64,000 nt of DNA from Rhizophagus irregularis. Lineage: Eukaryota; Glomeromycota; Glomeromycetes; Glomerales; Glomeraceae. Below, one piece after another: positions 43,617 through 55,500 of the stretch (positions are counted from its first letter, which is position 1; every line of letters begins with the position of its first letter). The stretch spans positions 3,038,001 to 3,102,000 of the forward strand of contig NC_089432.1 in NCBI RefSeq assembly GCF_026210795.1. Reading direction: 5' to 3'. Below the pieces are notes generated by a model that saw only the letters and a program-made list of their open reading frames with translations, did not search any database and was not told the origin of the DNA. A program made the translations under genes and the position numbers.

Positions 43617-45368
43617 TCAATAATTAAATTTTATATTACCATTATGATCCAATTTAATAGCTAAATCATAATAATTCTTCATTTTAACAAATGATTGAAT
43701 TTCTTTAAATAATAATTCCAAATTATTACGAAATTTAGGATCATTCCTAATAGAATAAGATAAATAATCCAAATTCTTATTCTTAATGAAATCTTTTATA
43801 ACATTTAAAGTAACATCTAAATTATGAGAACTTCTATTTCTAATTAATAATCTTTTAAGATCAATTTGATCACAATTATCAAAAAGTAATTTTATATCAT
43901 CAGGATTAATCACAAGATTTAAATCTAAATAACATAAATTAGAAGGTAAAGAATCACATAATAATTTTAAAATCATTGAACTAATTTTCAATTCATCAAC
44001 ATCATTATTAATACTAATATTATAAGAAAAATGTTCAAAATTAAAAAATTTAACTTCAAGGGTAAGAAATTTAAGAGTATTGTTAAAATTTGGAATTATT
44101 TTAGATAATTTAGGAATATCATTATAATCAATATGACATAAATGAAGAAATTGAATTTTTTCACAATAATTAATAATGGCATCAAATAAACGTTCTTTAA
44201 AATGGTTGTCATTTCTATAAATATATTCAATATCCAAAACCAAATTTTTTATATAATAACCAACTTTTTGAAGAAATAATTCTATTTCGACAATTTCTCT
44301 AACATGAATCTTTTTAATGGCAAAAGTTTTGATCTTCAATGGTGTTTTAATTTTAAGTAAAGATCGAAAAATACCTGAATTCAAATCGCAATCTTTAAAT
44401 TGAAGAGATTTAAGTTGAGTAAGATTAGAAAGTGCATCATAACTCAAATCAGATATATTATTTGAGCCAAAATATAATGATGTTAAAGTATTTGATGAAT
44501 TTTTTAAAGAATCCAAGAATGAATGACTTAATATATTATAAGAAAATCTCATTTTAATTGAAGAAAGTTGTGACTGTGATTTAATTAAATCTGTAATAAT
44601 ATCTTTTTCTTCACTATTTTCATCCTTAAGAAAAAATTCAATATGTTTAATATTTGATGGAAGAGAAGATAAAAATTGTTTAATTATACTGAATTGTTTG
44701 TTATAATTAAATAAATGAATAGTAAATTCTTTAATATTTGATATGAACGTTGGATTATTTAAAATCAACTTATAAATAGAATTTAAAAGTTGTTTATTAT
44801 AAAAAGTAAACGTTATATGTAGTTTGTTTAAAATAACATTATTTTCTACAAATAGGTTGAATAAAATTGTACAAATTGTTTGAATTCCATTATTCCGTTT
44901 ATTTGCTTTGACCAATCTGAATTCTTCGTTAGATTCATCTTGAAGCGTAATTAATTGAACATAAGCTTTTTCGTTTGAAGTTCCTTGATCATTATTAGTC
45001 GTAGTGTTGAGCCAACATATAATATGTAATTCCATTCTGAAAGTATCTAAAGTTTTTATTAAAGCATGATAATTAAATAAAGGTTTGTATGAACTTTTTA
45101 TATCTGACTTGTGAAATTTAATTTTATTAACTTTATTTTTGTCATTTTCATTTAAAAATGAAAAATATGTGTCAATAAAATGATGTGATAAATTATTTCG
45201 ATATTTAACAGAAAAAGGATCTTCCCAAAGTAAAGGTGTCGCGAGAAAACAACAATTTCTATTTATCAAAATACAAGAATAAAGTGATTTTATGTCATCA
45301 CGAAGATTTTCTATGATATTTTGCATTACTTCTGGTATATCACCAGAAAATATTTTTGAACATGCCAT
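43617..45368 (-). CDS. F-box/leucine-rich-repeat-type protein, 583 residues
   Basis: A single uninterrupted exon. The N-terminus has the F-box-like pattern IPEVMQNIIENL..D..SLYSC, then LINRNCCFLATPLLWEDPF (leucines and the terminal W..P typical of the fungal F-box), followed by a linker. From about residue 200 to 560 there are irregular leucine-rich segments (LTSLYFGSNNISDLSYDALS, LTQLKSLQFKDCDLNSGIF, LCYLDLNLVINPDDIKLLFD). F-box proteins link substrates to the SCF ubiquitin ligase through Skp1; the leucine-rich part would choose the substrate. Such single-exon genes are strongly expanded in arbuscular mycorrhizal fungi. The start is supported by the F-box beginning within 12 residues and a TATA box about 63 bases upstream. 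The substrate is unknown. Confidence 0.85.
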   Translation of the reverse strand: MACSKIFSGDIPEVMQNIIENLRDDIKSLYSCILINRNCCFLATPLLWEDPFSVKYRNNLSHHFIDTYFSFLNENDKNKVNKIKFHKSDIKSSYKPLFNYHALIKTLDTFRMELHIICWLNTTTNNDQGTSNEKAYVQLITLQDESNEEFRLVKANKRNNGIQTICTILFNLFVENNVILNKLHITFTFYNKQLLNSIYKLILNNPTFISNIKEFTIHLFNYNKQFSIIKQFLSSLPSNIKHIEFFLKDENSEEKDIITDLIKSQSQLSSIKMRFSYNILSHSFLDSLKNSSNTLTSLYFGSNNISDLSYDALSNLTQLKSLQFKDCDLNSGIFRSLLKIKTPLKIKTFAIKKIHVREIVEIELFLQKVGYYIKNLVLDIEYIYRNDNHFKERLFDAIINYCEKIQFLHLCHIDYNDIPKLSKIIPNFNNTLKFLTLEVKFFNFEHFSYNISINNDVDELKISSMILKLLCDSLPSNLCYLDLNLVINPDDIKLLFDNCDQIDLKRLLIRNRSSHNLDVTLNVIKDFIKNKNLDYLSYSIRNDPKFRNNLELLFKEIQSFVKMKNYYDLAIKLDHNGNIKFNY

Positions 45369-45430
45369 TGTTTTAAAAGAGAGAAAGAGAAAGAAAAGGA
45401 GAAATGATTATGTTGATCAAACTTATCATG

Positions 45431-45439
45431 CTTTATATA
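45431..45439 (-). promoter_or_regulatory. TATA box of the F-box-type gene
   Basis: On the minus strand the sequence reads TATATAAAG, about 63 bases before the ATG, followed by a pyrimidine-rich leader (TTTCTCCTTTTCTTTCTC). Confidence 0.5.
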
Positions 45440-45593
45440 CAGTACATGTGGCTTATACTATATAGTATCATTATGTCATTATGTATCAATTGTATCATTC
45501 GAATAAGATTTATCTATAATATCTATAATAAATTATAAACAGTTCTAAATTTCAACATAGATATAAGGTGCTTATTGATAAAGCATAAATATT

Positions 45594-45673
45594 AGTTATT
45601 TGATAGGGGGGTTAGAATATCACCGAACTGCGAAGCAGTTCGGATGATATTTTAACCCCCCTATCAAATAACT
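45594..45673. repeat. 80-bp palindrome (hairpin MITE candidate)
   Basis: Arms run from AGTTATTTGATAGGGGGGTT to its inverted form at the other end and continue through a second paired block CCGAACTGC/GCAGTTCGG around a three-base loop (GAA). Only a few mismatches occur near the middle of the arms. It lies in the upstream region of the F-box-type gene, about 225 bases before its ATG. No target duplication is evident. Confidence 0.75.
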
Positions 45674-46463
45674 GTGTTATTCTGCAGCCGCCAATGATCA
45701 TCTTATAAATACAATAAACTATTGATTAATCAACGTCAAAAATATCAATAATAATTATGCAATGGTAGTTTATTTATAGCTTAATAAAAAAATATCAGCA
45801 TGATGAAAAAAGCATGATCCTATTTGGCTGTAGAATAAATTAATTTATCCTGCTAACTCATTCAATTAAATATCTAGTTCACGATATTTTTTCAGTCAAT
45901 ATAAAGTTGAAAGAGAAATAATACGCAATCTCATCAAAGGCTATTGATGATTAATATTCCATCACACAAGATAGTGATCTGACACGTGACAAATTTAGCC
46001 AAAAAAAATTTTACTCAAACTTTTGGCGCGTTAATTTTTATTTTATTTATTAATTAATAATCACTAATTATACTTAATAATATTTAATTTTATAATATTA
46101 TTATTATAATTTAACGGTTATGTGATTTTTAATTTTTTATTTCAATTGTTTAGAATCAAATTACGTTTAAGATGATTTTATATAAAAGAATGATCAAGAA
46201 GGAAAATAAAAAATCAATTTACTATATTTGTATAAATGAATATCTTGATTAATTACAAAGGAACTTCAAACTGATTGTTCCTAATTTTTATCGATCTTTT
46301 TTTCGCAGTCACACAATATATCATACCAACAATTTTTTGTTTTTTGAAAATAAAATTTTTATTTTTATATCCTATGACCCCAAATAACCTTCAAATGTTA
46401 CCGCCTTCAAGAAAAATCATTATTTATTAGTAGACAATTAAAATCATATTAAATTTGCCGTGA
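45674..46463. other. No gene seen
   Basis: AT-rich DNA without a supported feature. Confidence 0.4.
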
Positions 46464-47110
46464 CCCATCAAGTATCAAATATTTAAAGATGAAATTTCAC
46501 CTTTTGCCCAATTACAGCAAAAAATTATTGATTTATTAGAAAAGCATTTACACTAGCATCCACTAATTCCTAAAATGTCAATAAACAACTTTCAACTAGT
46601 GAGGAAATTTGGTACCAATTTTGTTTTGATAATAATTACAATATATTTGGGCATATCTGTGGACAAATTGGTATCAAAAAGAAATGTGGATCTTGTGGAC
46701 TTGTTTCATTATCAATAGAAATTTATATTTTTCATATCACAATGCTTATTGAGTCTCAATGGAAAGTACTCAAGCATTATTATCTTTCAAAAATTTTAAA
46801 CCCAGAATTAGATTTCGTTATTTACATAATTATTTCCTATTTAATTCCTTATCATCTATATATAACAACATAATAAATATATTAATAAAAGAGAAAAAGT
46901 GTCATGGTAAAAAGATTTTAAAAAAGAATGGTTACATTGGAAAAAAGAGATATCAAGGGAAATTATATAACAAATACAGAAAAATGGATATGCAGTTGCC
47001 CTTATTTTTTATTAAATCATTTCTTTATATAAACATCTAGTCAAACAATCCCAATTTAAAATTATCCAAAATTTTTTATCAAATTCAGCATCAAGGAAAA
47101 CAACCTTATA
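46464..47110 (+). pseudogene. MULE-type transposase relic with SWIM zinc-finger remnant
   Basis: In shifting frames: PIKYQIFKDEISPFAQLQQK near 46464, HLH-stop-HPLIP near 46550, LSTSEEIWYQFCFDNN near 46587-46635, and WAYLWTNWYQKEMWILW near 46650-46700 in another frame. Then come ESQWKVLKHYYLSKILNPEL near 46752-46812, FVIYIIISYLIPYHLY, and finally WICSCPYFLLNHFFI near 46987-47030. The last is the CxC part of a SWIM zinc finger; the C-x-H part is lost. This order (W..LW..NWY, then ESHWK.LK, then SWIM) is that of the C-terminal half of MULE-type transposase-like proteins common in these fungi. It is inactive: several stops and frameshifts, and no catalytic DDE core is visible. Confidence 0.6.
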
Positions 47111-50100
47111 ATATTACAAGAATGTATTCTATAAAGTATACTTGCTACTATTCCTAAAAAAAAAAATATCCATCAGGAAAAATCTGTAAAAAATATATAA
47201 GTACTAATATTAAATTATATAAAAATCAGAATATAATCCATGAACATGGAAAGATCATAATAAACATATAATTCAAGAAACAAAAATATGAATATATATA
47301 TGATAAAGGAATAGTACTAATAAATCATGATACTTAAATAAAATAAAAATTAACACATCAAAAGTTAAGTAAAATATTTTTTTTGATGTGATTTAATGAA
47401 AGACTTATTTGTATACATTAAACAATTAAAATATTATATAATAAAGAGTAATTTTATTACTTTTTATTTTTCATATGAAGACAAGAATTTTTCAGGTGCA
47501 TTAAGGACATAAATAAGATCCAGTAGCAATTACGATTTAAAAATTATAATTCATTACAGCTAAATCTATAACTCTTTTCTCTTATTATATCTTCTGATTA
47601 TTATAGAATTATAGTAGTTAATAGTATTTAATAAATTAAATAATCATACAATTACATTTTTCATAACTATTATTATATAAAGAATTTACTTTTTCTTTGT
47701 ATAAATTACTGAAAGACCAAACTGAAATAGCATCCATTTTAGACTTTAAAGAAAATATCAGATATATAACAATAATTAATTTTTATTAAATTTATTAAAT
47801 AGTATTTTTTTTTTATTATATCTTTTTCTTTGATTTCCATATACTAAATAATTAATATTTTCATATACTATACCATCATTTACTGTACCATATACTATAT
47901 CATAAAATATATGTTTAATTAGATAATGATTAAATGTTTTAATACATGAGAAATACATTAGATTAAAGTTTTTTTAAAAAATATATAATTTACAAAAATC
48001 ATGTATATTTTAGGTACTACAAACTAGGTAACGGTGACCATTAAATGTCCGATGGTGGCATCACGCTGCACGTTTTTCCAAAGTGAAATCTTATTAGTAC
48101 TATATTTTGTAACGATTTGTAAACCAATTGTTGAAGTTTTTTATTGATAAATAGTTTAATAAAATAATTCAACATAATTATAAATCAAATACTGAAATTA
48201 AAATAATTTGTAATTTTAGACTATTTGTAATAATAAATAAAATTTCGTTAAGATTTAATATTTGAAATTAATCGCTTTTCTTCAGACAATCTCTCTTGTA
48301 ACCTCTTACATTTTTTTAATGCGTTGTATTCATTCAAACGAAAATGGCTTAAAAAGTACATCATTAAGAGCACGGTCTCTGGAAATTGGCACAATTTTCG
48401 TTAGGCTTTTAATAACGAAAATAAATTACACAAGATATCATTTATTATGTTTTTTCGTTTATTATTAATGAATCTTAAATTACATGAAGAAATAGTTTAA
48501 AAACAACTAAATTTATTATATACTTAAGCAAAAATTTTGGTAACGAATTAGACTTTATTAAACTTTAGTTTAAGATAGAATTAATTAAAATTATTGTTAG
48601 GGCTACCCATGGAAATAGTTGAAGATCGAACAAGTCACATGATGTAGTGCGCAGAAATCCCATGATTGTGGCTGAGTTTATTACAATATGGAACATTCCT
48701 TATAATATATTTTAGTTTTATTAGTTACTTACATTAATTAACCACTTTTAGTATTATTATTGCTTTTGACTCATAAATATTTAATTATATCAGTTTAATT
48801 ATTATAACATTAGTAAATTGCTTTATTAGTTAGTTAGAGAAGTTTCTTGAGATTTACATAGTTGATGAATCATATAGACATATAGAACTTATACAAAATA
48901 GTAATAGAAAGATTTTTGCAGGTAATTGCGACAATTGATTGATTAATCATATTAATATAATTAGGATAATATTGATAAGTTCAAACAGTCATGTATGAAA
49001 ATGTAAACATATATAGGGCTTTTGAATAAAAGTCGTTAAAACCTGGGTAGATCTAACAGAGAGTTTAGATTATGTTATCCGAAGTATTGGTTTTTTTTAT
49101 ATGATTTAATTGTTAGTTTATGCAGTAAACTTTTCACGTGTTTTACTTGTTTTACCTTGTGTTTTGTCATTATCTGTTTGATAAGTTTTTATTTTCAAGA
49201 AACCCTTACATTATTTACCAGAATTAACAGTACTTTCATTACGTCACAAATTATTGTAACACCTATAATCTTATTATTTGACCTTTTTGCCACAACATCA
49301 GTGCATTGTTATATATTGTCACGTGTATATAAGTCACGTGCGGGACAGGCATGCTTTTGCGTAGAATGTAAAAGTCCTCCATCCCGCTTCGGACAATTAA
49401 AAAAAAATACATTTTGTTAAATATCAGTGATTATAGAAGGATTAATGCAGCTTATTTGATTCATCTCAATCGTAAAGTAGTAGTTGTATATTTTTATGCA
49501 TGATTAATGTTAAGTTCACCGCACATTAGAATCCTCTAGTTACAATAGTAAAAATGTTTTATGGTATGTCAAATTCTATAATTTATTGTTTGGATTTTTT
49601 TATTTTTCCATTTTTAAAAAATTTAAAAAAAACGAGTAAAAAGTTTCAGAATTATTCTTATTATTACCAACGAAATTAAAAATAAAAAAAAAACAAGAAA
49701 AAAACAAATAATAGTGAATGATATTCAAAAATTATGTTAAAGAAAACGGCTCACAATAAAGAGAATTGAAAAGTTGGAAAAATAATTTTGAAGATCAAAT
49801 GAAGAAATCTTTTTTTTTAAAAAGAAAATGATTATTTGTGATTTTTATATCTTTTATTTTTTGTTTAATAATTTTATTAAAATATAATAAAGATAGTAAA
49901 AATTTTTAACGGATTAATATAGGTATAGGTAATTACTAAAATTGCAATACTATCTTTAGTTACTGTATATTCTTTTTAAACTAAATAATTACACATTTGA
50001 TGAACAAAATGTTTAATAAAGAAAGAAATAAATCACCATTTATATATATAATTGATATTTATGATAATATTGAATAAAATTAAAAATTGAAAATAATAAC

Positions 50101-50290
50101 TGATAATATATTTAATATATTTTTTATTTTGAAAATTTGAATAAACACTGTATCATGAAAATTTATTTTTATATTTTTCAGAACCTTGGAAAAAGTGACA
50201 TCTGCAAAAAGTAATGAAATACGAAATGGGAAGATATTTTTGTAATCATATATAAAGTTCAAAAAAGAAAAAATAATGATGAATTGAAAT
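47111..50290. other. Long region without a supported gene
   Basis: AT-rich. The only recognisable item is a GTCCTCCATCCCGCTTCGGA motif (49374-49393), an inverted member of the GTCCGNAGC motif set, preceded by CACGTGTATATAAGTCACGT (49320-49339), itself a near-palindrome around a TATATAAG box. Short open frames (48262-48468, 49157-49420) lack coding features. Confidence 0.4.
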
Positions 50291-50304
50291 AATAACAGCT
50301 AATT

Positions 50305-50626
50305 TTTTTTGCTAGTAACGCATTTCTTTATTAATATTTTTGATAACAAAATGGATAATAAATATAGATTAGAAGTACTTAGCAGTATACAATATACTCT
50401 GTAACTAACTACGTCTAAGACGGATAAGGAGAAGGACCATCTAACTATGCTATATATATCTATTCTACTATCCTCTAAACCTAGAAATTCCATATTGTAT
50501 TATCCTAAAAAAAAAGGAAAAACTTGACAAAATGTCAAGGAATTTGTAATGCTAATGTCGTATCCCTCACCAGGAGATACTCATAGTACCATCAACGAGA
50601 TCTCGTAATTAACGTCCTTCACAAGA
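50305..50626 (-). mobile_element. Retroposed element with poly(A) tail and 14-bp target duplication
   Basis: The 14-base sequence AATAACAGCTAATT occurs directly outside both ends (50291-50304 and 50627-50640). On the minus strand the inserted 322 bases start TCTTGTGAAGGACGTTAATT and end AATAAAGAAATGCGTTACTA, then GC and a run of A. A poly(A) end with a long target duplication marks target-primed reverse transcription (LINE or SINE). The 3' end matches the one at 36165-36195 (+), and it is probably a 5'-truncated or SINE-type copy of that family. The frame 50299-50493 lies inside and is not a gene. Confidence 0.8.
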
Positions 50627-50640
50627 AATAACAGCTAATT

Positions 50641-51150
50641 AAAAATTCGTATAGATAAAAATATATTGGTCACAGAAATAATCACATGATATTAAGTTGT
50701 TTTACATTTTTACGTCTTTTTGTATTGGATAATATGATATTATTGTCTTTATAAATGTACAAATTGTACTACGATAAAAGCGATCAATACAAAAAAGATA
50801 AAAAAAAATCAGTTTTAAAATTTAAATTTGAATAAAATAAAAAAACTATTTCAACAAATAGTACTAGTAAATAATGAATCTATAGATTGTTTTATTCATA
50901 CCAATGCTTATAATTTATAATACATAATATTGATTAAAAACATTAGTCCCGATGCGAAACAACGGCACGATACTAGTATTCCAATAAAATACATATACTG
51001 TAGTAGTAATAAAGAAAATAAATAGTAAACAATAGATATTAATAAAGAAATTTATATTCCTTTTCTTTTCTTTAGCTATTTTTATCTATAAAATGAATTA
51101 TTAAACAAATTGTTAATATTATTAGTAAAATTATACATGTAGGAAACAAA
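50641..51150. other. Intergenic region with a Helitron-like 3' end
   Basis: At 50948-50976, CCCGATGCGAAACAACGG is followed after six bases by a TACTAG end and then T, the same layout as the Helitron end at 12793. No 5' end could be fixed. Nothing else was seen. Confidence 0.45.
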
Positions 51151-52764
51151 TTAATATAAATGAGTACCTAGGTTGAGTTTAGTGAAATCTATTGCTTCTA
51201 TGGATTCTATATGATAAAGATAATTTTACATCAATAGTTTCAAGAATTTTAAGAATTTTATAATAATAAACTAAGACATTAATTACCTGAATATTCAAAT
51301 GAATTATCATCATCATTGTCATCAACAGCATTTTTTGGTTCTGGTAGATCTTTAAAGTTTAAAAGTCTACTCGTGTAAACTGCTTGAGGGTTCGTAGTAT
51401 ATGAAAGAGTAGTACCATTATATGGTAATGAAGAGGAAGTAAACCTTTCATTAATTTTATCTGCTTCTTCAATTTGCTTATTGATTTCATGGTCACGCCT
51501 ATCTGAAAAAAAAGAATTATATAAATTCTTTAATGAAACATGTAGTTCTTCTGCTTTAGGTCGTTTTAAAGGATCAGCATCCCAACATTGTTTAATTATG
51601 TCCAAAATTAGTTGAGGAATTTTGTAATCAGATTTTGGTCTAAGCCCTTTACAAATGCTAATTGCTAAGATTTTATCATGAGCAATATCATGATAAGGAG
51701 GAAGCCCTGTACAGACTTCATATGCAATAATTCCAAATCCATAAATATCGCTTTCTTGAGTATATTCTTTTCCTCTTAAAACTTCAGGCGCTACATAAGG
51801 TAATACTCCATATACTTTTTTATACTCATCTTGAGAAGATTTTACATTTGCTGGTCGACATAATCCTAAATCAGTAATACGAATATAATCATCATGATTT
51901 AATATATTGCCACAATGAATATCATGATGAATTAATCCTTGACTATGAATATCCTTAAGTCCGTTTGCAATCCTTTCTAAAAAGTCCAACTTTACTTTCC
52001 ATTCCATTGAATTAAAACTATTATTTAAACGTTGTCTTAAGCTGCCATCTTTTGAATACGGCATTACCATCATAAAATTATTAGATTCTGGATCTTTAGT
52101 AATACCATAACAAAAAGTTACCTTACGCGAAGAAATCGTAGTATGTAATTCAATCTAAAAATGATTCGTATATAATAACAAATAATAATCAGTTTAGTAC
52201 TTACAAAAGGAAAATATCTAAAAAAATTATAAATAAATAACTTACTTCTCTTAAAAAATCAACTGTAACATCTTGTGAATTATGTAAACATTTTAAGACA
52301 ACTGGAAAATTTTCGTAATTCTCAACCCAATATTTACTTCTTATCCATTTATTATTTTCAAAATCCCATTCTTCTATATAACCATCTTTCCAAATTGCTT
52401 TATAAATAGTTCCAAATCCTCCTTTGGCCAAATATTCAACATTTTCAAATCTATCATATTCAATCCACTCCAAAATTTTATCACTTGTTTTAGCTTTAAG
52501 TTGTGCTTTTTGAATAAGCTTATCAATTTCATTATTTCCACTAGTCCAATTTTTGAAATTTTGTTGAAATTTACATTGACACCAAGCACCAGTAATTTTA
52601 GGCTGCTTACCATCTTTGCATAAACCATTACTTTTATAACGTTCTTTTAATTCTTCATTTAATATTAGCTTATCAATTAGCAAATTTTGTTCATCCGTTA
52701 ATTCCCGATGGTAAAAATCTTTTATTTGCTCAATTACATCGCCACAGAGCATAAATTCTTCCAT
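51151..52764 (-). CDS. Tyrosine-kinase-like protein kinase with N-terminal Cys-containing domain, 480 residues
   Basis: Three exons: complement(51151..51206, 51287..52154, 52246..52764), 481 codons with stop. Residues 1-120 hold a lineage-type N-terminal region (CKDGKQPKITGAWCQCKFQQ, then NFKNWTSGNNEIDKLI). Its cysteines look like a reduced zinc ribbon. The kinase starts near residue 126: AKGGFGTIYKA, PVVLK lysine, VMPYSKDGSLRQRL, catalytic loop LIHHDIHCGNIL (HHD, so non-RD), TDLGLCRPA (DLG for DFG), LPYVAPEVLRG and DIYGFGIIAYEV. The tail has NPQAVYTSRLLNFKDLPEPK and an acidic stretch. The last 56-base exon (acceptor TATAG) adds ESIEAIDFTKLNLGTHLY. If the preceding intron were retained, the protein would end two residues after the donor (SGN stop). 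Likely a cytoplasmic signalling kinase; substrate unknown. Confidence 0.9.
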
Positions 52765-53849
52765 ATTTTTGGATAATAAAAGTGATATTAACTTTATGTT
52801 TAAACAGAGTAAAAAGATTTTTTATTTTAAAAAAAAAAACACGACATTATAAAACGTATTACAGTCGCACAGCAGCGATCGACAAACCTTGGGCGTTCAA
52901 AAAATCAGCTGATGAAAATAATTCCGTTAAGAAATTTCTTTTTATATTTTACGTAATACAAATTCACAAAAATAATCGCCAAAATTACTATTTGTTATAT
53001 GGCAAGCCGAGTTGGACAAAATTATCAGACATTGTGCGATAAAATATCAAGCATGGCTAGACAAAATGTCACTCCGTGTCTGACATTTTACCTGTTTATG
53101 CTTCACTGTTAGTGAATGATTTCTAATCACGTGTATATCCAATCAATTATAATAAATGTGACTAATTAAACGTGATTTTTTTGGATCAATCATTGATTAA
53201 ATCATTAAATCCACTAATTTCAATATTCTTTTTTGGTACAATTTTCATATCACGAAATTTTAGAATAAAAATAAATTAACAGTTTTCTTTCAAGAAAGAA
53301 ATTATTCATTTTTTAATATCCTTTTATTGATAATATAATCTAACTTGATTATACAATTTCAACCATATAATATATTACAATTACAGTATTATTTATATGC
53401 TTTGAGGTCTTACCATAATCCACATATATAAATTTAAATAATTTTTTAATTATTATTAAACAATGAATAACAAAAAGTCACATAGAACATTATTTTGCAT
53501 AAATAACAAATAGCTTTCCATCAGTAGATTCAGTGAATTCAACTTTAGATGAATATTTCTTGTAATGATTTGGCTATAAATTTACCAGATAAACAAACCA
53601 AAAAAGAAAACCATTTAAATTTAAATAGTACATTAATACAGTATTAAAACAAATCAATAGAGGCTATATTCATGAATGGCCCTCATCACATGTATTCTTC
53701 TCATTCCATATGGCATCCATTATAAAGTTAAATGCGTTTGTAAATGCCAGGTCTCCAATATCTAGAGTATTGAATGTTTAATGCCCAGCCCAATGTTAGG
53801 AGTCAATTTTGAAGTCTTTGCCTACACCAGGCTTTAAAAAAACCATAAT
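52765..53849. other. Upstream region of the kinase and intergenic DNA
   Basis: No gene seen. The plus-strand frame at 52782-53042 begins next to the kinase start and lacks any motif. Confidence 0.4.
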
Positions 53850-55500
53850 AATAAAAATGTGTACTTTATTTTAGCAAATTAGCAACATATTTTTGTTTTA
53901 TATACCTCTGTTTCTTCTGAAATCGGGGTGATTTGCAGGAAAATTTGTTGCAATACATTATTATAGATTAAAAGAGCCATTTTCCATTTTGCTATCAGAT
54001 ATGCCAATATTAATAATTGTTGACCAGTTTATTTGAGATGTTGATGCTTTAAGAAACTATTTAGAATAAAGGAAATATCATTGCTAATTGCAAACAATCT
54101 GATATCATTGATATCATAAATATGAGAAATAGGTGTCTTTTGGGTGCAAATTTCCAGTTAATATTACATAATACTAATTTGCTATTCAGCAAAACACCAT
54201 ACAAGGTCATTGAAGTTTTTAACATTTTTAAGAGCATCTTCAATACATTTTACTTGTTCCAAGACTACCTTCTTTTCACTGTCTTGTTTAAAAACATACC
54301 ATGGTATATCACCTGATTTGTAGAAGATATCTAACATTAAGTCTTGCAAATCATTTTATAAGAAATGAAGTTAATCTATAAAAAAGAAGAAAACATTAGC
54401 AAAATGTTTGCTAAAAAAGAAAAAGGTTCAAAACATTAAAACTTACATTCAATTCAAAAAAAGATTTGTGAGAATGTAGTCTTTCATCATTGATGTCTTT
54501 TCTAATCATCTCTTTTCTTTGCCTTCATTTTTGTTTGGTCTCCTTTAAAGTTTCTTCATAATCTGACCCATTATCAAGTGTCATCTGATATCAGTATTGT
54601 GTTGTAATGATGACACTGTATAAATCCAATCAAAATAAAATCTTTTTCTATATATCAGAAATCTTAACCAGATATGGGTGCATGTATCACTCTCTATCCA
54701 GTTGGTTCTTCTTGTATTAAGTAGTTTCTCTCATTGGTGTTCATGTATTATATGTTTAATTATCCATACTTGATTTGGTGATGATCATAGTATTTTTCTT
54801 TAGATTAGGGCCATAACTTCCTTTCATCTTTGATCTCAACATGTTTCTTCGGTTGCTCCCAGAACCTGGATCTGAAATCAAAATAATAACGCTGACCTCT
54901 ATTCAACAAAATCCTAAAAATATCAACACAGTTCTCTTTGAGCTCTAATATAAATAAATGGGTAAAGTAATGCTTCAAAACATAATTAACCAGAAATATA
55001 TATGATTACAATTGTTCTTGGCTTACCACTAGAAGCAGGGGCTATGATTTTCCTTTTCATCCTTGATTTCAACTCTGCTCCTGTTTTATAATATTTAGTT
55101 AATAGATTATCCAATTACCACATAAAAGCTTTAATAATCAATTCACTCACCTTTTTTTGATCTGCAATTATCTCTTTCCAATTCTTTTATATAACCAAAA
55201 TGTCGTTCTGTATTTCAATTCAAGCTGTTCCTAAAGAAAACCAAAAAGGAATATTAATAACATTCAAGTCAAAAATAAAAATAAAAATAAAAATAAAAAA
55301 TAAAAAATAAAAATCCTTTGCTTACCTTTCGCAATTTGTTAAAAATCCTATTAATAAAATCCTTTTAAAAAAATAATTTTTTTTTTTCGTTCAACCCATT
55401 AAGTATATTATATGTTCTTTGATATTCCTTTGAAGTAAATGATGTTATAATGTTAAAGTGTAGTAAAGAATAACTTCGTAAGATTGTTGCTTATGAAAAT
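53850..55500 (-). pseudogene. Decayed multi-exon minus-strand gene, copy 2 of the pair with 41.1-43.1 kb
   Basis: The upstream part (about 55230-55520) matches 42780-42980: CCTTTGCTTACCTTTCGC, then ATTCCTTTGAAGT, then TTCGTAAGATTGTTGC, in the same order. Further along the minus strand are exon-like pieces with splice-like borders: one starting AACAGCTTGAATTG and ending before GTGAGTG (about 55150-55230), then AELKSRMKRKIIAPASS before GTAAGCC (about 55025-55080). These are followed by SGSNRRNMLRSKMKGSYGPN near 54810-54870 and SDYEETLKETKQK near 54528-54570, then RKEMIRKDINDERLHSHKS. Stops separate the pieces. The family is unknown; charged and Lys-rich. Confidence 0.5.

Noticed and set aside
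46759-47040. 93-codon open frame as an independent gene
   Set aside because: It is one of several frames of the MULE/SWIM relic; the transposase motifs read in other frames.
52374-52628. 84-codon minus-strand open frame
   Set aside because: Out-of-frame shadow inside exon 1 of the three-exon kinase.
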